Below, piece after piece: positions 11,801 to 20,715 of a stretch of 44,194 nucleotides of DNA. The position numbers and the translations under genes are program-made. The notes under the pieces are model-generated. The model saw only the letters and a list, made by a program, of their open reading frames with translations, had not been told where the DNA came from and ran no database searches. The first letter of the stretch is position 1. Every line of letters begins with the position of its first letter. Source of the DNA: Cerrena zonata (lineage: Eukaryota; Basidiomycota; Agaricomycetes; Polyporales; Cerrenaceae); assembly GCA_038087015.1 (NCBI GenBank), contig JASBNA010000135.1:1-44194 (forward strand), in the 5' to 3' direction.

Positions 11801-12414
11801 TTTTGTCCAATCGCAAAACAGTGGCCTTGTCCTTCTTGTCGATGCGATCATTATTCCACTTTGTTACTGCAATCTGATGAGAATAATTGTATGCACAGTG
11901 AATCAGATTGACTTACCCAACTCTTCCATCCACTGAGTGTCCATCCTGAACATGGGATGGCCGAACTTCGGTGCTATGTTCTCCAAAAGAACCTCCTTCT
12001 TCTTCATTGGTTTTTTGAGGACAAAAACATCAAGCAGGTCGAAAGGGTTCCTCTGGCGCTGTTCGACCGCTGCCCATTTCTTGTAGATCCTGCCAAAGTT
12101 GGACATGAGGGCTGGTACCCAAGCCGCCGTCACACTTTCATCAGCAGCCAGGAGTGTTTTGTAACGCGCCGCTCCAGCCTCCTATGTTGTTTTTGTTATA
12201 TTCCCGAATGGCATTATAAGGTGACTTGACTTACCAACATGTTCCACATGTTGTTCACCCACTCCGTGTACTGCTCTTCCGAACAGCCATTAGGAAAAGA
12301 ATAGACTGCCTCTCGCAGTCCGAATGTGATTCCAGCAAAGATGATATCGCCGGAGCTCTCAGGTTCTGTTCCTGTGAGAGTCGATCCTTGGGCAAGGTTC
12401 AAAGGGTAGGACAT
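8813..12414 (-). pseudogene. Zn2Cys6-like cluster and coiled-coil protein with one in-frame TGA
   Basis: Eight exons keep one frame for 1080 codons: 12235-12414, 11917-12181, 11738-11866, 10754-11688, 9853-10702, 9605-9801, 9000-9552 and 8813-8943. The only interruption is a TGA at 11405-11407 (codon 286), after which coding character resumes at once. The N-terminal part (LVTKWNNDRIDKKDK, KTSYIGRLMMDENG) is unrecognised. Next comes a Pro/Ser/basic linker. Across the 10703-10753 intron lies CASCVHGGFPC followed by CIKCKTSKTARC, which gives C-x2-C-x6-C-x9-C-x2-C-x7-C; this fits the fungal binuclear zinc-cluster pattern. An acidic run and a coiled coil (HELQETMPTLL onward, near 9430-9500) follow. 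The start is the first ATG in the exon-1 frame; a further 5' exon is possible. A DNA-binding role is inferred. The TGA could be real inactivation, an assembly error or a missed splice. Confidence 0.72.
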
Positions 12415-12615
12415 ATTGAAGTCTGTCACAAGGGAATGATTTGTGGTAGTTCTGAGGCAGCTGAGTGAGTGAGTGAGTTAGAAGTTTCAAACGCGCTCAC
12501 GTCAAAGTTCTTTGAGCGCCCGATCAAGGAACCTTCCATTTGATATCCCGATCAGATCTGCACTGCCTCAATATGCTTGGTCTTATTTGCTACGTCAATT
12601 TCTGCATGTGATGTT
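12415..12615. promoter_or_regulatory. divergent promoter, zinc-cluster gene and acidic gene
   Basis: A gap of 201 bp separates two start codons on opposite strands. It contains a short GAGT/GTGA tandem run near 12462-12480. The arrangement repeats that of the TET/JBP and 817-aa pair. Function is inferred from position. Confidence 0.5.
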
Positions 12616-13842
12616 ATGGATACCAGCTCTCAAGTCCACCCTTTGGACGCAAGTAATCCTGCGGTGCTCGCTGAGATACGCGCCTTTCAAGCCCTGGCTG
12701 GTTGTGGCACCGTTTATCTAGTATATCCAAACAGCAGTGATATCTTTTCCACTGTTCCGTCTTCCTCCATGGATTCACCGCTTACACAAACTGATGAATG
12801 CCTTGGTCTGCATGTTGGAACCTCATCACCGAATCGACCATCGCCTTTACCAGCCCCTTCTACAGACCAGCTACCCGTAATCTCAAATTCTCACACTTTC
12901 CCCTCTGCAGATTCAGCCCATAGCCCATCCTCTTCCGATGATGAGTTATTAGGGTTGCTGGTGGAAAATGATATTCCACCTCCGGCTGACCGTACCGGCC
13001 CGTGTCCTTCTCTCAATGAGGAAGAGGGTGAAGATGGAGATGAATTGCTTGGCTTGGCTGTGAGGAAGAGTACATCCCCCGCGGCCGATAGCCTTAAACC
13101 CAATATCACCCCCAATAGCAATGACTCGGACGAGGAGGACGAGTTGTTTGGTTTCGTTCTGAGGAAAACCACACCTGCTCTGGTGGGTTCCGGTCCCTCA
13201 GACCATCCTCAAGATGGAAGCGACGACCGCATGGAGGTTGACACAGGCAGAGGCCCCGAAGAAGACCGGAGAAAAGGAAGAGCTCCATCTCAGAGCGAAG
13301 ATGCCACTCCCGGGCAGGTATAGTAATTCCCTGTCATCCCTATGGGATTATATCTTCTGACTAATGCATAGCTCAATATGGAAATCACCTCCAAGGCAAC
13401 ACTGTCGTTACCTCCAGATGTCGAGATGGAAGAGCCACGTCCTCAGCCTCATGACACCCATCTCGTCATTGACCTCACTGGGTCTGACGATAATCAGTCA
13501 GCGGTTAGTCTCAACGACCAGGTATGTATTCCAATTTTTGATACGCCGAAGCCATCATGCTAATCCTCTCATGTATAGAACCACATAGATAATGGTGATA
13601 TATTTACATAGTAATTCTTGTGAATTGCACTGACGCCGAGCTGTGTAGATGCTCTCATGGCCATAGAGGAGCAAGAGGAGCAAGAGGAGCAAGAGGAGCA
13701 GGAGGAAGACACATTTGTGAGGAATGAGGACCCAGAGACAACATTTCGACGTATGAGACACTATAGACAACAAATGTGGCTTGTATATGCGACTTCATTG
13801 AGGCTGCATGAGCAAATCGATGACATCCTGTCCGACTTCTAG
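12616..13842 (+). CDS. 353-aa acidic protein with four DELLGL-type repeats and a SUMO-interaction-like motif
   Basis: Exons are 12616-13317, 13372-13521, 13579-13594 (16 nt) and 13649-13842; all joints are in phase and give 353 aa. Four spaced copies of a short acidic-hydrophobic motif are visible: TDECLGLHVG, DDELLGLLVE, GDELLGLAVRKS and EDELFGFVLRKT, separated by Ser/Pro-rich linkers. Exon 2 ends with HLVIDLTGSDDN, which matches the hydrophobic-core-plus-acidic form of a SUMO-interaction motif. The last exon has a run of EEQ repeats from a 9-bp microsatellite and a helical tail (RRMRHYRQQMWLVY). No catalytic domain is recognised. The composition suggests a docking or adaptor protein in the nucleus. 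The start is the first ATG in frame, and the gene diverges from the zinc-cluster gene. Confidence 0.7.
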
Positions 13843-14012
13843 TGGTAGATATTCTTCTTTGCATAGTAGACACTATTACACAAAAGCATCTTGCATCTTG
13901 TATCTCTCAAATCACTATCAGTATGTAATGGCGATACAATTTTGGGTTGAAAACTGCATATATTGCCAGATGTCAGGCGACCTTGGTGAAATTGCTGAGA
14001 CATTGTTATTGG
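13843..14012. other. gap between acidic gene and 13-bp array
   Basis: This is the 3' flank of the acidic gene. I saw no gene or clear signal in it. Confidence 0.4.
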
Positions 14013-14496
14013 CAATCGCTGCTGGGAATCGCTACAAGATATCGCTGCCAGAAGTCACTGGTATAAATCGCTACCAGACATCGCCACCAAGTATCGCTAC
14101 CAGATATCGCTGCCAGAAGTAGCTACTCAAGAGCGCTGCCAGATATCACCGCTAAGGGATATCGCTGCTGACTATTACTACTACAAGAAATCGCTGCAAG
14201 ACATCGCTGCAAGACATCGCTGAGGGAAATTGCTACCAGATATCGCTACTAGACATCGCTGCCAGAGATCGCTGGTAGAAATCGCCAAGGGATATCGCCA
14301 CTGCAAATCGCTGCAAGATGTCGCTGACAGAAATTACTACTGGAGATCGCTGCCAGGGATCGCTGGTAGAAATCGCCAAGGGATATCGCTGTTGACTATC
14401 GTCACTGCAAATCGCTACCAGAAATCGCTACCAGAAATCGCTACCAGAAATCGCCACCGGAAATCGCTGCCAGATATCGCTGCCAGATATCGCTGA
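14013..14496 (+). repeat. 13-bp minisatellite array, unit like AAATCGCTACCAG
   Basis: About 480 bp made almost entirely of 13-bp units centred on ATCGCT (AAATCGCTACCAG, ATATCGCTGCCAG and variants), roughly 35 copies. The 3' end (14409-14496) is the most regular. A longer motif with GCTGGTAGAAATCGCCAAGG occurs twice about 91 bp apart, which is a higher-order period of seven units. An open frame through it is a by-product of the repeat. Confidence 0.88.
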
Positions 14497-14880
14497 GAGA
14501 GATAATATTTTATGGATTTTCTGTATGTACTTCGATGGTATTAAAAGTTATATACCCACCATTATACGGCATTCCTTCGTCCCCTACACCTCATTTCAAG
14601 TTGATATGTATACCCAGGCAGAAGATAGGCTATCTGGTCCTCAAGACCCCCTATTGAAATTCCACCTTTTGCGGTCTCTCTCGTCCTCTTACCCCTTTAT
14701 AACGGTGCCTCCAACTTTTTTAAACTTTTTTCAGTCTAACCTAATACTACATCCATCTTGCCTCATTATATCTGGTCTTACTATACTACAATTTGATATA
14801 CATTTCCATACCCCAATCCCTCTTGCCCCTGCTCAGCGACCCCTCTGGCCTCACTACCACCGAGCACCCCAACCTTAACC
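14497..14880. other. C/T-rich non-coding stretch
   Basis: Pyrimidine-rich sequence between the two repeat zones. Open frames here are low-complexity and show no family resemblance. No gene is seen. Confidence 0.4.
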
Positions 14881-14892
14881 AGTGCCCCCCCT

Positions 14893-15184
14893 ATGCCCAG
14901 TACCACTGAGGACTCACAAATATCCCGCTGGTCCCAGGTGCAGTGTGGCCCCACAGAGGGCCCCCTACTCCCAGTACCACTGAGGATTCATATCTCCCTA
15001 CCCTGTATTCAAATCTCCCTACCCTCCTACACCCACGTACCCCTTGGACCCAGCGGACCCACCAACGGATCCCACCCACCTCAGTACCACCGAGGATCAG
15101 GGGTCAGTCAACTGACTCCCCTCGCCTCAGTACTATTGAGGAACGGGCGCTCCCGCTGTACTCAATACTACTGAGGATACTTGA
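14893..15184 (+). repeat. five dispersed CAGTACCACTGAGGA-type repeats
   Basis: Five variants of CAGTACCACTGAGGA start near 14898, 14978, 15081, 15128 and 15162. Each is an imperfect inverted repeat (CAGT..ACTG, or CTCAGTACTATTGAG), and they are separated by C-rich spacers. They could form small hairpins. They resemble short satellite or terminal repeats, but I do not recognise a known element. Confidence 0.65.
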
Positions 15185-15277
15185 CTGAAAGGTGTGACCA
15201 CTAGTAGAGTCCCCACTGCTCCTGTTCCCTCTACAACGTTTTGTTCCAATTCCCTTACATTGTCCTTCCATAGCCCA

Positions 15278-15664
15278 ATGCTATGTCAAAGCAAACGACA
15301 AAAAGCGTTTAATGAAACGTCATTGAATACTGTTGAGGATCAGCTTGAAGCTTCCTCTGGCACTTCGATGGCCAAACCGCAACGCAATGTACGCCGCAGC
15401 ACTTCAAAATCTTCCAGATATGCTGATCGATATCCTTCTCGAGGTGTGTTTTACACTGTTCTTTTGATAGGAAAGATACAATGTTGTTGAAACATAATTT
15501 GCGCGATAGGTTCTCTCCCAATTATATCCATCGGACCTCCTACACATTGCCAGAACGACCAAGGCTTTGTGAAGCGTGTTTAGCTATCAATTCTGCGTGT
15601 ATATGGAAAGAGTCTTGGAAGAATGTGGAAGGTCTTCCGTGGTCCAAGATATGTTCAAGGAGAC
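15278..15664 (+). pseudogene. decayed F-box gene fragment, cut off by the copia element
   Basis: The 5' part of the same family as the F-box genes at 24169 and 38448. It starts MLCQSKRQKAFNETS, matching SKRQK and SKRLK in the paralogues, and continues with KPQRNVRR. It then loses frame near 15398: the F-box core LQNLPDMLIDILLE is read one base out. After an intron ending near 15510, the paralogue-like stretch SDLLHIARTTKAL runs into TGA at 15570-15572, where both intact paralogues have CGA (Arg). Paralogy ends at the copia insertion and does not clearly resume beyond it. It is non-functional. Confidence 0.8.
15660..15664. repeat. target-site duplication, left copy (GAGAC)
   Basis: GAGAC directly precedes the left LTR and is repeated at 21218-21222 directly after the right LTR. 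Five bases is the usual length for copia integration. Confidence 0.85.
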
Positions 15665-16166
15665 TTTTGTTGTGCACGCAATAGGTAGGGTAGTTAGAGG
15701 CAACAAAGACGATAAAATCGATCAGTAGACTAGACGAAATACATAGCTTTTTATACTAAATCCGGATGGATTTTACGGCCGAAACAAGTAGCAAATAGGA
15801 CAACGCGGAAAGCGTAAGAAATGTGTCGGAAGACAGACGGGAAAATGGGAGCGAATGGGAATAAAGCAAACCAGAGAAAATGGGACGAGAAGATATGAGG
15901 AAAGGATTAAGAGAGTCCGAAAGAAAAGGCAGAAGGTATAAGAGGATAAGACAGAAGCAAACCTGAGCACCTTCCTAATCCGGAATGATCAGGTCCGGAT
16001 GAGGTCAGCGCTGGCTGCAGCCGGATCCTCAGTGCGGGCGGATGCACCACGTCCGGATGTGGGTCATGCCCGGACGCACATTGTGTCCGGATGTGGATCG
16101 TGTGCGGATGCACTACAATACCGGATGGTGCATGCGTCCGGATGCTTCGGACGGTGTATTACAACA
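15665..16166 (-). repeat. copia 3' LTR
   Basis: 502 bp, colinear with 20716-21217. On the + strand it reads TTTTGTTG...CAACA, so a TGTTG..CAACA terminal inverted repeat lies three bases in from the left end implied by the duplication. It differs from its partner at 15710, 15802, 15822, 15824 and 16060. Seven CCGGAT words occur in it, six of them between 15995 and 16143, the end that is U3 in element sense. Confidence 0.95.
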
Positions 16167-16175
16167 CTCCCCCTC
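16167..16175 (-). promoter_or_regulatory. polypurine tract of the copia element
   Basis: In element sense GAGGGGGAG abuts the 3' LTR. It is the expected primer site for plus-strand DNA synthesis. Confidence 0.8.
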
Positions 16176-19087
16176 AACTAGCAGACATGCCAATCGAAGA
16201 GGTGAGGAAGAGATGGGTTGGACGAGGAAGTCCTTTGGTGAACATGTCGGCGCAGTTGTTTTTCATCGAGACGTAAGTGACCTTGATATCCCCTTGAGCA
16301 ACATGATCCCGGACGAAGTGATATCGCATCGAGATGTGTTTTGCGCGAGCATGGAATTGGTTATCATGTACATAAGCAATTGCAGCCTGGTTGTCGCAGA
16401 GGATGAGAGTAGGATCCGGTGACAGAAAACCTAAGTCGGACAGAAGAGCTCGGAACCAAATAGCGTCCTTGGTAGCATGAGCGAGCGTGACATATTCAGC
16501 TTCCATAGTAGAAAGCGCAACGGATGATTGTTTCTTGGAGGACCAAGAGACGGCTCCCCCTGAGATAAGGAAAACGTATCCGGAGATGGATTTGCGATCG
16601 TTGACGTCTTGTCCCCAGTCCGCATCGGTGTAACCGTATAGGGTGGTGTCATTGCTGAGACCATAAGTGATGCCAAGTGAGCGGGTGCCATTGAGGTATC
16701 GGAGTACACGCTTCGCAGCAGTAATGTGCTCGTGCGTGAAGCAGGAAGTGTACTGAGATAAATTCTGAACAGCGTGGGAGATGTCCGGACGGGTGGCAAT
16801 GGCAGCATACATGAGGGAACCAATGACAGCAGCGTAGGGAAAATTTGAGGCGGCTACTGGTGGGGAAGCGTCGGATGATAGCTTGACATGTGAATCGACA
16901 GGGGTGGAAACCGGTGAGGAAGTGAGCATGCCAAAACGTTCCAAGACCTTCGTAATGTATGAAGTCTGGTGGATAGTGATAGTCTTCCGGATGCGGTCGC
17001 GTTCGATTTGAAGACCAAGGAAAGTCTTTGCCGGACCGAGATCAGAAATGGTAAGGTGTTTCGCGATTTCATCTTTCGCTGCAGGTAGGATAGATGGAGG
17101 TGATGCGAGGATGGTAGAGTCGTCGACATGGATAATGACAATGATGAGACCGTCAGAATTTCGGCGTATGTAGACACAAAAATCTGACTGAAGCCGGGTG
17201 TATTGGAGAGTGGTGACGAAAATGTCGTTGAACTTGACATTCCAGACACAGCCCGCTTGCTTAAGTCCGTAGAGGGCTTTGTGGAGAAGACATGCGCGAC
17301 CGGATCCGTCTTCGTAACCGGGAGGTTGCCGCATGTAGATAGTTTCATCAAGATCGCCATTGAGGTATGCACCTACAACGTCAATCTGATGAATTTCCCA
17401 ATCATTTGGAGCAGCGATTGCAAGTAGGGTACGGTAGGATTCGAGTCGCATGACAGGAGCATAAGTTTCAAGGAAATCTTGACCAGGTATCTGAGAGAAA
17501 CCTTGTGCGACAAGACGAGCCTTGTACTTGAGGATAGTGCCATCCGGATCACGTTTGATGTGGAAAACCCAGCGACATCCGATAGGTTTGCGATCTGGGG
17601 GCGGATCCGAAAGCGAGTAGGTACCAAGCTGGTGGAGCTGTGCGATTTCAGAGTCCATCGCCGCCTTCCATTCAGGCCAATCCGGATGAGACTGAACTTC
17701 TTTAAGAGTACTGGGATCGTCAGTGAGAGGTGTTGAGGAGTCGCTAGCAGCAATGAATAAAGAAGTGTCCGGCGATGTTGATGGGCCGTCTCTGGGAGGG
17801 GGCAGTTGAGCTATTGGGGCGTTACTTGATACGACTTGCCTTCCGCTTGAATGCAGCTTGCTGTAGTCATGCTTGGTGGTTTGCCGGGAAGAATGTCGAG
17901 GAGCCGGAGGTGGAACAGGAGGAACAGGGATAACCGGAGCATTGTCTAGATTTGGAAAAAGTACTTCTTGCGATCCGTGAGTTGCGTCCGCAGAGTGTGG
18001 GACGTCCGCATCCGCAGAAGTTTCCGCAGTTGAAGCAGAAGAAGATGTTTCGGGCTTGGGTAGAAGATCAGGATCCTCCCCCTCAAGACCGGAAACATTT
18101 GGAGCAGGAAGGGATGTGGAAGGGTGGGGTGCATATGATGATGGGAAGATAACGTTCCGTGAGGTTAAGACTTGCTTGATCCGGGGGACGTAGTAGCGGT
18201 AGCCTGACATGTGTTCAGAAATGCCGGTGAAAACATAGTGTTCGGATTGTGGTTCGATTTTCGATCGCCGGTTTTTGGGTACAAGGACCCAGCAGTGCTG
18301 ACCAAATTTGTGGACATGTGAGACGTCCGGTACCTTACCCCAGAAGGCTTGGTAAGGGGTGATACCATCCAGAGCACGAGTCGGAGACAAGTTCTTGAGG
18401 TAGCAAGCATAGTCGACAGCCTCTTCCCATAGTGAAACCGGAACAGTTGCATCCGCAAGCATTGCGCGGCCACGTTCAACCAGAGTACGGTTGAGACGTT
18501 CCGCAACACCATTTTGCGAAGAAGAGTAGGGCGCGGTTGTTTCAAGGATGATGCCGTGCTTATCGAGGTAGTGTTTGAAGTCACCTTCGATGAGTTCCTT
18601 TGCATTGTCAACACGAAGAACCTTGAAGGAGCGACCCTTCTGAGTGACGAAGAAGTTGTGATATTTTTCGAGTGACGAAGAAGTTGTGATATTTTTCGAG
18701 TGACGAAGAAGTTGTGATATTTTTCGAGTGAGGGGAAAGCTTGATTTCGAGTGAGAAGAAAATAGAGTCGAGAATAGCGAGAGCCGAGATCGGTGAAGGA
18801 AATATAATAGTGATGTCGGTGAATAGACTGAGTGGTAGCGGGTCCCCATATGTCGCAGACAACAATGTCGCCGACGTCAAGGGTTTTGGAAATGGAAGTG
18901 GAAGGGAAAGGTGCTTTGTGGTGCTTTCCGATGATGCACGACTCGCATTCGAAATCAATAGGGCTAGTGGTGTCGACTTCGAGTCCAGTAACCATTCCCT
19001 TCCGGACGAGTTCCTGGAGCTGGCCCTTATTCAGGTGCCCTAGAGATACATGCCAGTCGTACCAGGTCCGGCTGACACGGACAGAAA
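16174..19087 (-). pseudogene. copia pol: integrase, reverse transcriptase and RNase H, frame broken
   Basis: Integrase begins with WYDWHVSLGHLNKG and CESC (HHCC zinc site), then VVCDIWGP (first Asp). Downstream of the triplication are LRVDNAKEL (second Asp) and QNGVAERLNRT (catalytic Glu). Reverse transcriptase has VDVVGAYLNGDLDE, YGLKQAGCVWN and the active-site HVDD in place of the usual YVDD. RNase H has TDADWGQD, LSTMEAEYV and CDNQAAIA. A 28-bp unit is present three times at 18644-18727; the two extra copies add 56 bp, so the integrase is split between two frames. Everything from 18640 down to the TAG at 16174 is open. In the parent element this would be made as a polyprotein with gag. Confidence 0.92.
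18644..18727. repeat. 28-bp tandem triplication inside integrase
   Basis: Three perfect copies of a 28-bp unit (GTGACGAAGAAG...) start at 18644, 18672 and 18700. 28 is not a multiple of three, so each extra copy changes frame. The phrase KYHNFFVT appears once in the upstream integrase frame and again in the downstream one, which fits an original single copy. Confidence 0.93.
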
Positions 19088-20410
19088 AGACTGAACTGGA
19101 ATAACAGGTATGACATCGAATTCGTACAAGTTATTGTTCTTGACTCCTTGAGTAATCATCTTGTCACGGTGGTCGTCAATAATCTCGATGATATCATCGT
19201 GACCATAGTATGCGAGACCAGTACCGTTGGTGAGGCATCCGAGCGAAATCAAGTGGTGTGAGATGGAGGGAACATGAAGGACGTCGGTGAGGGTGAAAAG
19301 ACCAGTGCGATGTCCATCACGGCGGAAGTGAAGCAGGATGGTACCAACACCAAGGACAGCGGCAGATCCTACACCAGAGATAACACGTCCGGGAGTAGGA
19401 GTGTACTCATGAAAGAGAGAGCGATCAGACACAATGTGAGCTTGAGTACCCGTGTCTCCGATCCACTTCTTTTCACTATGAGGAGGAAGGTCACTCGCAG
19501 GAGTGTAGATGTTTGCCATAAAGGTATAAGACACCTGTTGACCTTGGTCCGGAGGAGGCCGGCGAGCATTGGAAGATGGAAAACGTGAAGAAGGAGGACA
19601 ACAACCATTTCCGCGGTTCGGACGAAAGTTTCCGCGGGAGGGTTGGAAACCCTGTCGCTGAGGCGGACGGTTTCCATTAAAACCTTGCGATCGGTTTTGG
19701 AAACGAGGTGGACCAGGTGGACCAGGTGGACCTTGCGGACCATGGTTACGACTTCCGTGAACTGCAGGAAAGGAAGTAGCGGATCTGGATCGTGAACGAC
19801 GTCGGGCATCTTCCTGAAGAAGGCGTCCGATGAGGGTGGTACTGTTGGAGGACATGGTAGAGAGGTCGATGGAAGAGACGAAGGAATCCCAGGACTCAGG
19901 TAGAGCAGTGAGGAGGACTAAGTTGAAGTCCCTCTCGGAGATAGGATCCTGAAGCAAAGTAAGCTTCTCCTTACAAGTACGAAGGATACGGATGTGTTCC
20001 TCGACTTCAGTACCATCTGGGATCGCGTACCGGAAGAATTTGCGACGTTCCAGGATGATAGCGATTGGACCTTGGATGTCGAAGACAGTCTTCAAAGAAG
20101 ACCATGCTTGATGAGCAAACTCGGCACCAATGACATAAGTCATCATGGACTGAGAAATCCGAGTCCGGATGGCAGTGAGAGCTTTCGCATCCCTAGACTT
20201 CCAAGCAGTAATGGCAGCGACATTCGCGGTGAGGTCAGCCGCAGCCGCAGTCACATCAAGGGGAATAGGACAAAGAGTAGTCCCATCCGCATGACCAAAG
20301 AGACCAGCTTCGGTAAGGATGTCCTTGATCTGGACACTCCAAGTCGGATAGTTATCCGGAGACTTTAGGTGTTCGATACGATAGGAAGGGGATGAAGATG
20401 TGTCGGTCAT
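19040..20410 (-). CDS. copia gag and aspartic protease ORF, 456 aa
   Basis: The N terminus (YRIEHLKSPDNYPTWSVQI) and the TAWKSRDAKALTAI segment are typical of copia gag. A Pro/Arg/Gly/Asn-rich nucleic-acid-binding stretch follows. The usual CCHC zinc knuckle is not visible; only an isolated CC is present. The protease signature is KKWIGDTGTQAHIV with the catalytic DTG, followed by LTDVLHVPSISHHLISLG. The ORF ends at the TAG at 19040-19042. Pol continues in the -1 frame, and the frames can be joined at a run of four U residues in element sense (+ strand 19085-19088). Confidence 0.92.
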   Translation of the reverse strand: MTDTSSSPSYRIEHLKSPDNYPTWSVQIKDILTEAGLFGHADGTTLCPIPLDVTAAAADLTANVAAITAWKSRDAKALTAIRTRISQSMMTYVIGAEFAHQAWSSLKTVFDIQGPIAIILERRKFFRYAIPDGTEVEEHIRILRTCKEKLTLLQDPISERDFNLVLLTALPESWDSFVSSIDLSTMSSNSTTLIGRLLQEDARRRSRSRSATSFPAVHGSRNHGPQGPPGPPGPPRFQNRSQGFNGNRPPQRQGFQPSRGNFRPNRGNGCCPPSSRFPSSNARRPPPDQGQQVSYTFMANIYTPASDLPPHSEKKWIGDTGTQAHIVSDRSLFHEYTPTPGRVISGVGSAAVLGVGTILLHFRRDGHRTGLFTLTDVLHVPSISHHLISLGCLTNGTGLAYYGHDDIIEIIDDHRDKMITQGVKNNNLYEFDVIPVIPVQSFLSVSAGPGTTGMYL

Positions 20411-20700
20411 GTTGGAATAGTGATGAAGGACTAGACCGTAGAGAAGGAGTTCGTCGAGGGATAGACCGAAAGGACGATGAGGAAGTATAATGATGAGAAC
20501 GTTTGGCCAAACGATGAAGAGATACTATCGTCAAGAGGGAGACGAAAGATCGAGAGGGTGATCACAATGAAGTAAAGATGTCTGCTATAGCGAGCGTAGA
20601 GACGGTAGAGTATCAAGATGCTGTAGGCAGCGGCGCGCGAGTGTAGAAAGTTTTAAGTCGACTACAGAGGAGTTAGTAAGGGAACTTTTATAAACGAGAG

Positions 20701-20715
20701 GCGGGGCCCATAACC
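20701..20715 (-). promoter_or_regulatory. primer-binding site, initiator-Met tRNA anticodon arm
   Basis: The + strand reads GCGGGGCCCATAACC immediately next to the 5' LTR. GGCCCATAACC with its CAT anticodon looks like the anticodon arm of eukaryotic initiator tRNA-Met. This fits the half-tRNA priming known for several copia elements. The tRNA sequence is from memory. Confidence 0.7.

Noticed and set aside
14013..14496. Array of short regular repeats resembling a CRISPR array
   Set aside because: There are no spacers: units are contiguous 13-mers, and the genome is eukaryotic.
14230..14496. 88-codon open frame through the 13-bp array
   Set aside because: A 13-bp unit rotates through all frames, so the open frame is a repeat artefact.
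1..14500. Search for terminal inverted repeats bounding the KDZ-TET cassette
   Set aside because: No convincing inverted match between the first 460 bases and 13.8-14.6 kb was seen by eye; the left end may be outside the window.
16042..16422. plus-strand open frames in and beside the LTR
   Set aside because: They cross the LTR boundary and are antisense to RNase H coding, so they are shadows of the copia element.
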